Of a stretch of DNA of 26,720 nt, positions 1-5,716 are shown in pieces. The translations under genes were made by a program, and so were the position numbers. Under the pieces are notes generated by a model. It did not search any database and was not told the DNA's origin. It saw only the letters and a program-made list of their open reading frames with translations. The stretch comes from an uncultured Christensenellaceae bacterium (GTDB lineage Bacteria; Bacillota; Clostridia; Christensenellales; Aristaeellaceae): contig CAJOPV010000034.1 in NCBI GenBank assembly GCA_905236495.1, positions 1-26,720 of the forward strand. The letters are read 5' to 3'. The first letter of the stretch is position 1. Each line of letters begins with the position of its first letter.

Positions 1-1082
1 CGCTTCTGATCCTCCCAATCGCTCTCCTGCTGCCAGACGCCGATCCCCTCCGGCAGCTGAAGCACGGTGTTCCCCGCCGCGTCGATCAGCTTCCCGTCGG
101 CCTGGGCGTATTCGCCGAAGAATTCATACCAGTCCGAAAAGCCCCGGGCCAGCACGGCGCCGGTTTGGTCGATATGCCCGAAGGTGCCGTCCTCCAGCAT
201 CACGCAGGCATAGCCGCTTGCGGAGAAATCCTCCGCCCCGGCGAACTGCGGCGGGATCAGGAAATCCCCCGCGTTCAGATCCCAGTAGCCGTACAGTTCC
301 TTTTCCGGATCATATACCCGCAGGATGCCCCCGGCGGTCACTTTTCCCCGCAGGCCGTGGCCGCCTTCCGCAAATTCCAGGCCGCCCAGATCCAGGATCT
401 TTCCTTCCTCGTTGAATACCAGGGAATCCGCGTCTCCCTTGCCCGCATACCGCACAGCCGTGGCGTAGCCGTACCGGAAGTTTTCATAAACGTATTCATC
501 GGCGTTCACGTTTTCGGGCAGGGCAAAGGCCTCTTCCCCCGTGTGCCGGTCCACGTAGGCGATCCGCCCCCCCTTGTCCACCGGGATCAGCCGGTCCAGC
601 TCGTAGTAAACGGATGAATCATCGTCCCGACCGCTGAGAATGCTGTCGTAGATCAGCCCGGAGAAGAAGCCGGAGGGCACGTCGAAAAAGCCGTCGAGGC
701 TGCTGCCGCGCTCGTCGTCTTCGTGCTCCTGCCACTGCCACACCAGGTACAGCCCGCCGTCCAGATCGCCGATGGGGTCGTAATTGAAAAAGCCCTGGAT
801 CGTGTACCGGGGCTCCAGCACCCAGTTCCCCTGCCGGTCGATGATGCCGGTATGGTCGTATTCTTCGGGGTTCTGATCCCCCGGCATGGCGGCGGCATAG
901 GCGCCCCGCCATTCCCCCGCCCAGGAAAACTGCGGCGCGATCACCCATTGCGCGTTCCCGTCGATATACCCCCACAGGCCCGTCGCGTCGTCCATCGCGG
1001 GGTACAGCCGGCCCGGCTCCTCCGCAAGCCCCGCGGGAAGAAACAGCAGGCATAAAAGCAGCGTCAGCAGGAATTTTTTCAT
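1..1082 (-). CDS. WG-repeat exported protein (3' end beyond window)
   Basis: The frame opens at an ATG (1080-1082) and stays open for 360 codons to the window edge, so the C-terminus is missing. The first 20 or so residues (MKKFLLTLLLCLLFLPAGLA) are a clear signal peptide, so the protein is exported. The mature part carries spaced WG/KWG-type repeat units: GLWGYIDGNAQWVIAPQF near residue 35, GIIDRQGNWVLEPRY near 75, and YGYWDLNAG...IPPQF followed by FGHIDQTGAVL further on. Such beta-rich repeats are widespread in Clostridia and Bacteroidetes surface proteins, and no enzymatic role is established for them. A purine-rich AAAGGGG lies about 9 nt upstream of the ATG. I saw no clear promoter, and the gene faces away from the repeat-rich gap at 1083-1452. 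The family call is good; the function is unknown. Confidence 0.8.
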   Translation of the reverse strand, partial: MKKFLLTLLLCLLFLPAGLAEEPGRLYPAMDDATGLWGYIDGNAQWVIAPQFSWAGEWRGAYAAAMPGDQNPEEYDHTGIIDRQGNWVLEPRYTIQGFFNYDPIGDLDGGLYLVWQWQEHEDDERGSSLDGFFDVPSGFFSGLIYDSILSGRDDDSSVYYELDRLIPVDKGGRIAYVDRHTGEEAFALPENVNADEYVYENFRYGYATAVRYAGKGDADSLVFNEEGKILDLGGLEFAEGGHGLRGKVTAGGILRVYDPEKELYGYWDLNAGDFLIPPQFAGAEDFSASGYACVMLEDGTFGHIDQTGAVLARGFSDWYEFFGEYAQADGKLIDAAGNTVLQLPEGIGVWQQESDWEDQK

Positions 1083-1188
1083 CTTTGTCAGCCCCTTTCG
1101 CCCATATAGACGCGGACATGAGCGCATTTGTTCCAATAAAAAAGCCCTTTCGGGGAAAAAATATGGTTTTGCAGTTACAAGGACGAGG

Positions 1189-1433
1189 CAGGGGGCTTCT
1201 TCAGCCCCCTGAACCCCTGAACCAAGGGCCTTCGGCCCCTGGACTCCATCCCAGGAAAACTTGGCATCATATAGTTTCTGGCCCGGCCGCTGAAAGCCAG
1301 AAACTTTCAAAATTTTCGTAAACCCAGTGCGGCAGGCGAAGGTTGTTGTTGTTCCCAACGGCGTTGTATCGCCAGGTGGGATGCAAGGGAGGAAATCCCT
1401 TGCCGCGGGGTTCAGGGGCCGCGGAGGCCCCTG
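1189..1433. repeat. Composite palindromic intergenic element with inverted ends
   Basis: This fills most of the gene-free gap at 1083-1452. It holds five hairpins: CAGGGGGCT/AGCCCCCTG (1189-1197/1203-1211), an imperfect one around a TTC loop (1222-1242), AGTTTCTGGC/GCCAGAAACT (1273-1282/1296-1305), GCAAGGG/CCCTTGC (1383-1389/1397-1403) and CAGGGGCC/GGCCCCTG (1413-1420/1426-1433). The two ends mirror each other: CCCCTGAACCCC at 1206-1217 is the exact reverse complement of 1407-1418, and the alignment continues outward with mismatches to both termini. The architecture is MITE-like. The right end (1391-1433) resembles 18364-18405. No coding potential is visible. Confidence 0.6.
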
Positions 1434-1452
1434 CTTCGTAAACGCTTGCGCC

Positions 1453-2532
1453 TTACTGTTTTTTGAGCAATTCCACGTATTCCTCCAGGCACAGATCCAG
1501 CTCCTGTATCTTTTTCGCGTGCTCCAATCCCACGTAGCGAATGTGCCATTCCTCGCCGATGATGCCGGTTATATCTTCCTTTTCGTCGGTGTAGCGCATG
1601 ATGAAGCCGTAGTCCCAGCAATGCTTTTTCAGCCAGACGTACTGGGCCGTATCCACGAAATAGGCCCCGGGCACGTTGAGGTCGAAGGCCAATCCGGTGT
1701 GATGCTCACTGGCCCCGGGGTCCGCCACCGTGAGCCGGGTGCGGGAAATAGCCTGGGCCCGGGTGAGGCTCTCCTCGCTGATGTATCTTTCCACCCGGCG
1801 GTCAAATATCTTTTTCTGGTCGGCGATGGTGCGGTAGGCCCCGCCCAGCTTCCAGGGGGTGACGCCGTCGGCTTCCGCGGCACGGATCAAATCGATCAGC
1901 GCCTCCACCGCGGTGCGCACGCCCTGGAATTTTTCATCGTCATATAAAAGCAGGTCTCCCGCCAGATCCTTCACCGTCACCAGATCCCCCGGAACGAAAT
2001 CATCCGGCAGCACGTTCCATTTGTTGACGAGCAGCGGGATATCCCCCGCCAGGGTATTCAGCCCCGTAGGCGCGGGGGTCACCACGATCTGCTGGGCGTT
2101 ATCGGAATAGAGCACCGCCAGCGTCTTGGGCCCGGCGGCGCCGTCGGCGTCCAGCCCGTGCTGCTTTTGGAAAATGATAACGGCCTGCTTGGTGCCGCCG
2201 CCGTAAATGCCGTCGGTATTCCCGGTGTAATAGCCCAGGGCCTTGAGCCGCTCCTGCAGTTTCCGCACCTCGTCGCCGCTGCTGCCCACGGAAAAGACCG
2301 CGGGGGTGGGGGTAGGCGCAGGGGTGGCGGTAGGCAGATCGGGGGCCGGGGTGACGCTGACGGGCCGCACGGTGGGGCTGGGGACCGGGGTCACCGCTGC
2401 TTCGGTTTTATATACGTTCCAGGTGTTCAGCGCCCTTGCGCCAAACACCGCCATGGCGATGAGCAAAACCACCGCCAGGCAGATGAACAGATAGGGGGAT
2501 TTTTGTTTCCCGCTCCTGTGATTCCTCGGCAT
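1453..2532 (-). CDS. VanY-type D-alanyl-D-alanine carboxypeptidase with peptidoglycan-binding domain
   Basis: This 359-residue protein is predicted to be a membrane-anchored zinc peptidase (M15B family) that trims the terminal D-Ala of peptidoglycan stems on the outer face of the membrane. Residues 13-33 form one transmembrane anchor. Residues 46-80 are a Pro/Thr/Val linker. Residues 81-145 match a PG_binding_1 domain (LQERLKALGYYTG...DGIYGGGT). The catalytic part follows from about 165. It shows the zinc motif SxHxxGxAxD as S275-H277-G280-D284 (SEHHTGLAFD) and the second motif E-x-W-H with H330 (GEEWHIRYVG). The gene has its own exact SigA promoter just upstream (2562-2590) and a GGGAGG ribosome site. 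It is co-oriented with the BofC-like gene upstream and the WG-repeat gene downstream, all likely envelope proteins. Family confidence is high. Whether the enzyme is a DD- or LD-carboxypeptidase cannot be read from sequence. Confidence 0.92.
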   Translation of the reverse strand: MPRNHRSGKQKSPYLFICLAVVLLIAMAVFGARALNTWNVYKTEAAVTPVPSPTVRPVSVTPAPDLPTATPAPTPTPAVFSVGSSGDEVRKLQERLKALGYYTGNTDGIYGGGTKQAVIIFQKQHGLDADGAAGPKTLAVLYSDNAQQIVVTPAPTGLNTLAGDIPLLVNKWNVLPDDFVPGDLVTVKDLAGDLLLYDDEKFQGVRTAVEALIDLIRAAEADGVTPWKLGGAYRTIADQKKIFDRRVERYISEESLTRAQAISRTRLTVADPGASEHHTGLAFDLNVPGAYFVDTAQYVWLKKHCWDYGFIMRYTDEKEDITGIIGEEWHIRYVGLEHAKKIQELDLCLEEYVELLKKQ

Positions 2533-2561
2533 AGCTTCCTCCCGTAACTTTGTACAGGGAG

Positions 2562-2590
2562 ATTATACCGATCTTTGCTTTCCCTGTCAA
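2562..2590 (-). promoter_or_regulatory. Consensus SigA promoter of the VanY-type gene
   Basis: On the minus strand TTGACA (2585-2590) and TATAAT (2562-2567) are separated by exactly 17 nt, matching the housekeeping consensus at all twelve positions. The TGA inside the -35 hexamer is the stop codon of the upstream BofC-like gene, so the promoter overlaps that gene's end. Confidence 0.9.
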
Positions 2591-3123
2591 TGCGCCTTCA
2601 GCCAGGTTTCCGCCTCCTCCCGGCTGTCAAAGCCGATGCCCAGCGTCAGCGCGTCCCGATCCACATCGTCAAAATCCCCCACGGTTTTTTCATACTGCGC
2701 CACCACCGCCATGCCGTCGCCGTAGGCGTTTTGGGTGAGGATGATCTCCCCCGCCTCGTTCACCGTCAGCACTTGATGCATGGGGCAGTAAAGGGGGATC
2801 TCCCGGCTCATTTCCATATGCTCCGGGGCGAAAGAATCGATCTGCCATAAATCATAATACTGCCGGGCCGCCTCAAAATCCGCCCCCGCCAGGGCGTCCG
2901 GCAGGGCCACTCTTCGGGTCACGCTGTGCCCGCAGCGGGCAAAGCCCATGGTCTGGGTCACCTGGCAGGACGCGGCAAGGCGGGCGCTGTCCCCCGCCGC
3001 GTCCCGGGCGGAAGGCTCCTTCGTATCCAGGGCTGTGGGGGCGGTATGGGCCGCCGTGCCAATCAGGATCACCAGGGCCGCCAGCACCGCCATCATCCAT
3101 TTGATTCCATTCTTTCCCCGCAT
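2587..3123 (-). CDS. BofC-like C-terminal domain, membrane-anchored protein
   Basis: This is a 178-residue protein with an N-terminal hydrophobic segment (about residues 9-26) that could be an uncleaved anchor or a signal peptide, so the rest should lie outside the cytoplasm. The body shows a C-G-H motif (C64, H66), a W-Q-I-x-x-F stretch near 93, a C-P-M-H motif (C113, H116) and a C-terminal LGIGFDSREEAETWL. From memory this pattern fits the BofC C-terminal family, whose Bacillus member restrains SpoIVB during sporulation, but I could not run a profile. The conserved Cys/His pairs could bind metal or form a disulfide, which is inference. Start choice: ATG at 3121-3123 preceded by GGAGGGAG six bases upstream. 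Its stop codon sits inside the downstream VanY promoter. Confidence 0.6.
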   Translation of the reverse strand: MRGKNGIKWMMAVLAALVILIGTAAHTAPTALDTKEPSARDAAGDSARLAASCQVTQTMGFARCGHSVTRRVALPDALAGADFEAARQYYDLWQIDSFAPEHMEMSREIPLYCPMHQVLTVNEAGEIILTQNAYGDGMAVVAQYEKTVGDFDDVDRDALTLGIGFDSREEAETWLKAH

Positions 3124-3157
3124 GGCTTTCTCCCTCCTCGCCCCTATCCTGCCCCGC

Positions 3158-3186
3158 TTGCGAAAGAAGCATTCCTGTGGTACAAT
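3158..3186 (+). promoter_or_regulatory. SigA-type extended -10 promoter of the HAD phosphatase gene
   Basis: TTGCGA (3158-3163), a 17-nt spacer, and TACAAT (3181-3186) preceded directly by TGG, giving a TGn extended -10. It reads toward the TTG start at 3215. Confidence 0.8.
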
Positions 3187-3214
3187 CTTGCCCGGCGCGA
3201 GGAGGTGCTTTCAA

Positions 3215-3859
3215 TTGAAACGCGCAGTGCTTTTTGACCTGGATGGCACGCTGGTCCATTCCCTGCCGGATATCGCCGCCGCCATGAACCGATCCCTTTC
3301 CGCCTATGGTCTGCCCATGCACCCGGAGGAAGATTACAAATTCATGGTAGGAGACGGGGTTATCAACCTGGCCCGCCGGGCCGTGGGCCAGCGGCAGGAC
3401 TGCTTTGCCCAGGTGCTGTCCGCTTACCGCGCCGACTACGCCCTGCACAGCCGGGTGAACACCCGGCCCTATCCGGGCATTCCTGAGCTGCTTGAGAAGC
3501 TTCGGGCCCGGGGCGTTTTCCCCTGCGTCTTTTCCAATAAAGATCAGGGCGACGTGGAAAACGTGCTGCATCATTATTTCCCCGGCTTCCCCTTTTCCGC
3601 TGTCCGGGGCCGCAGAGAGGGAACGCCCATCAAGCCTGACCCTGCCGGCGCCCTGCTGATCGCGGAGGAATTGGGCCTGTCGCCCCAGGCTTTTCTGTAT
3701 GTGGGCGACAGCGGCACGGACATGCGCTGCGGCGCCGCCGCCGGGATGGATACCGTGGGCGTTTTGTGGGGCTTTCGTCCCCGGGAGGAATTGACCGCCG
3801 CCGGGGCCCGGTATCTGGCGGCGTCGCCGGATGAGATTCTGGATTTGATCCAGGCATGA
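3215..3859 (+). CDS. HAD-superfamily phosphatase, phosphoglycolate phosphatase-like
   Basis: This 214-residue cytoplasmic hydrolase is of the HAD class I (Gph/PGMB-like) type. All four HAD motifs are visible: the nucleophile loop FDLDGT with D8 and D10, a Ser in FSNK near residue 110, the Lys in GTPIKPD near 140, and the acidic GDSGTD motif near 165 followed by MRCGAAAGM and GVLWGFR. Between motifs I and II is an alpha-helical cap of the C1 type. The frame is open further upstream, but I start it at TTG 3215 because GAGGAGG lies about 9 nt before it, the Asp motif then begins at residue 8 as usual, and a good promoter sits at 3158-3186. Substrate is not deducible; phosphoglycolate or another small phosphomonoester is typical. 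It ends in a strong terminator shared with the convergent FtsH-like gene. Confidence 0.88.
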   Translation: MKRAVLFDLDGTLVHSLPDIAAAMNRSLSAYGLPMHPEEDYKFMVGDGVINLARRAVGQRQDCFAQVLSAYRADYALHSRVNTRPYPGIPELLEKLRARGVFPCVFSNKDQGDVENVLHHYFPGFPFSAVRGRREGTPIKPDPAGALLIAEELGLSPQAFLYVGDSGTDMRCGAAAGMDTVGVLWGFRPREELTAAGARYLAASPDEILDLIQA

Positions 3860-3862
3860 AAA

Positions 3863-3891
3863 CGGGGCTGCGCGGGCAGCCTCGTTTTTTT
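3863..3891. terminator. Rho-independent terminator between convergent genes
   Basis: A 9-bp stem (3863-3871 with 3876-3884, one G-U pair) and a 4-nt loop are followed by seven T on the plus strand. It terminates the HAD gene and touches the stop codon of the minus-strand FtsH-like gene at 3890. The minus-strand tail (TTTT) is weaker. Confidence 0.88.
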
Positions 3892-5539
3892 ATGGCTCCA
3901 ATATTTCCATGATCTCCTGTTCCCGCAGCGTTTCCTTTTCCTGGAGGCGGTCAGCCAGACGGGCCAATTGCCCGCGGTGCTCCGCCAGGCACTGCCGGGC
4001 GGCGGCGAAGCCCTCCTCAAAAATGATCTTTGCGGATCGTTTGGCGTCGCCGCTCTCGCCCATATCCCAATCCTCCGCCATGGCGGCGGCGATCTCCTTT
4101 GCCCGCTTCAAATCGCCGGCGGCCCCGGTGGTGACGTTTTCCTTCCCCAGCAGCGCTTCCTCCGCCGCACGGCCTCCCAGGGCCTGGGCGATCATGGCGA
4201 TCAGCTCCTTCCGGCTGTGCAGCAGTCGATCCGGCTGAATGCTCATCAGATACCCCGCCGCCCCCCGGGAGGAGGGGATCACGGTGAGCCGGGCCATGCG
4301 GCTGCCGGGCAAAAGATACCGGGTCACCACGGCGTGGCCCGCCTCGTGCCAAGCGGTGACGCGCTTTTCCTCGTCGGATAAGCGCCGGGGGCTTTCATCC
4401 CCCACCGCCACGGCGCAGAAGGCCGCCTCCACGTCCCCGGGGCCGATCCTTCCCGCCCCCCGCCGTGCCGCCCGGATGGCGGCCTCGTTCAGCAGCGCCT
4501 CCAATTGCGCGCCGGAAAACATCGCCGTCTGCTTTGCCAGATCCTCCAGGGAAACGCCCGCCTCCAGGGGCTTTTTCCGGGCGTGGACCTTCAGGATGCC
4601 TAAACGCTGCTCCGCGTCCGGCAATCCCACCTCGATCCGCCGGTCAAACCGGCCTTCCCGAAGCAGCGCCGCGTCCAGGGTATCTACCCGATTGGTGGCA
4701 GCCACCACCATGATCTGATCCGCCCCGGTAAAGCCGCTCATTTCGGTGAGCAGGGCGTTCAGGGTCTGCTCGCGTTCGTCGTTGCCGTTATCCCGCTTTT
4801 TGCCGATGGCGTCGATCTCGTCAATGAAGATCACGCCGCCCCCCGCCTTCCGCGCTTTTTTGAATAATTCCCGCACCCTGGAGGCCCCTACGCCCACATA
4901 GACCTGCACAAAATCCGCCCCGCTCATGGCGAAGAAGGGGGCCTTCGCCTCCCCCGCCAGGGCCCGGGCCAGCAGGGTCTTCCCGGTGCCCGGCGGGCCG
5001 TAGAGCATGACGCCCTTGGGTCTGCGGGCACCCAGGCGCTCGTAATCCCCGGGCGTGCGGAGGAAGCCTACCAGGTCCTGCATGCTCCGCAGCGTTTCCG
5101 GCGACGTGATCACGTCGGCAAAGGTCACCTGGGGCACGGCTTTTTCCGCATCCACGGCGGCGTATTTCTGCAGGCCCGGCGCGCCGCTCCGGCCCCTGAA
5201 AAGCAGCGCCGCCCCCAGCAATGCCACCGCAAGCAGCAGCGCGGCGGGCAGGGCCGTCCCCTCCTCCGTGACTTCAATGCCCAATTTCAGCAGCCTTTCC
5301 TTCCCGTCCAAAGCCCTGGGATTGGGGGTCACGGCGGCGAAACCGTCCTTCGTCACCACCCGCCAGGCATCCCCATCCCCGATGGCTGCGGAGCGGATCT
5401 CCCCCCGCTCCGCCATTTCCCAGAATTCTTCATAGCTCAGTTCCTGAGGGGCGTCCCCCCAGGTGCGAAAAAGCCCCAAGCAAAGCGCCGCGCCTATCAG
5501 AATAAACGCCGCCGCCTTTTTCACGCGCTGTTCCTTCAT
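3890..5539 (-). CDS. Short FtsH-type ATP-dependent zinc metalloprotease
   Basis: This 549-residue membrane AAA+ protease is predicted to degrade membrane and short-lived cytosolic proteins. There are two transmembrane segments (about 9-25 and 97-114) with a small external domain between them. The AAA+ core has Walker A GPPGTGKT (181-188), a pore loop VYVGVG with Y214 where FtsH normally has Phe, Walker B VIFIDEID (236-243) and the second region of homology ending in GRFDR (296-300). The protease part has HEAGH (398-402), and D476 in TTGAAGD should be the third zinc ligand. It is shorter than canonical FtsH (about 610-650 residues), mainly after the third ligand. I chose ATG 5539 because a GGAGGG site precedes it; the frame stays open upstream to about 6199, but that lies antisense to the PBP gene. 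It is probably a second FtsH paralogue, so I leave the symbol blank. Confidence 0.92.
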   Translation of the reverse strand: MKEQRVKKAAAFILIGAALCLGLFRTWGDAPQELSYEEFWEMAERGEIRSAAIGDGDAWRVVTKDGFAAVTPNPRALDGKERLLKLGIEVTEEGTALPAALLLAVALLGAALLFRGRSGAPGLQKYAAVDAEKAVPQVTFADVITSPETLRSMQDLVGFLRTPGDYERLGARRPKGVMLYGPPGTGKTLLARALAGEAKAPFFAMSGADFVQVYVGVGASRVRELFKKARKAGGGVIFIDEIDAIGKKRDNGNDEREQTLNALLTEMSGFTGADQIMVVAATNRVDTLDAALLREGRFDRRIEVGLPDAEQRLGILKVHARKKPLEAGVSLEDLAKQTAMFSGAQLEALLNEAAIRAARRGAGRIGPGDVEAAFCAVAVGDESPRRLSDEEKRVTAWHEAGHAVVTRYLLPGSRMARLTVIPSSRGAAGYLMSIQPDRLLHSRKELIAMIAQALGGRAAEEALLGKENVTTGAAGDLKRAKEIAAAMAEDWDMGESGDAKRSAKIIFEEGFAAARQCLAEHRGQLARLADRLQEKETLREQEIMEILEP

Positions 5540-5570
5540 CCCTCGATCCCTCCGGGCAGCCTTGCATTTT

Positions 5571-5620
5571 TTCGCTTTTGTATGTGATAACAGTATAGCG
5601 TACCCGGGCCGCCCCGTCCA
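5571..5620. promoter_or_regulatory. Overlapping divergent promoters for the FtsH-like and PBP genes
   Basis: Minus strand: TGGACG (5615-5620), 17-nt spacer, TATACT (5592-5597). Plus strand: TTCGCT (5571-5576), 17-nt spacer, TATAGC (5594-5599). The two -10 elements overlap, so one polymerase should exclude the other. The minus promoter is the better match; the plus one is weak. Confidence 0.45.
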
Positions 5621-5716
5621 TGGTAATGATTGGGCGGCTGCCAAAGATTGCCGGTTTTGCGCGCTTCCTTCCTTGGGCAGAATGGAAGAAAGAAACGGCA
5701 AGGAGGCGGAGGGACG

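Noticed and set aside
1133..1162. Possible terminator-like hairpin AAGCCC...GGGG near poly-A runs upstream of the WG-repeat gene
   Set aside because: The pairing is short and imperfect, and it lies upstream of the gene on the minus strand, so it has no transcript to end there.
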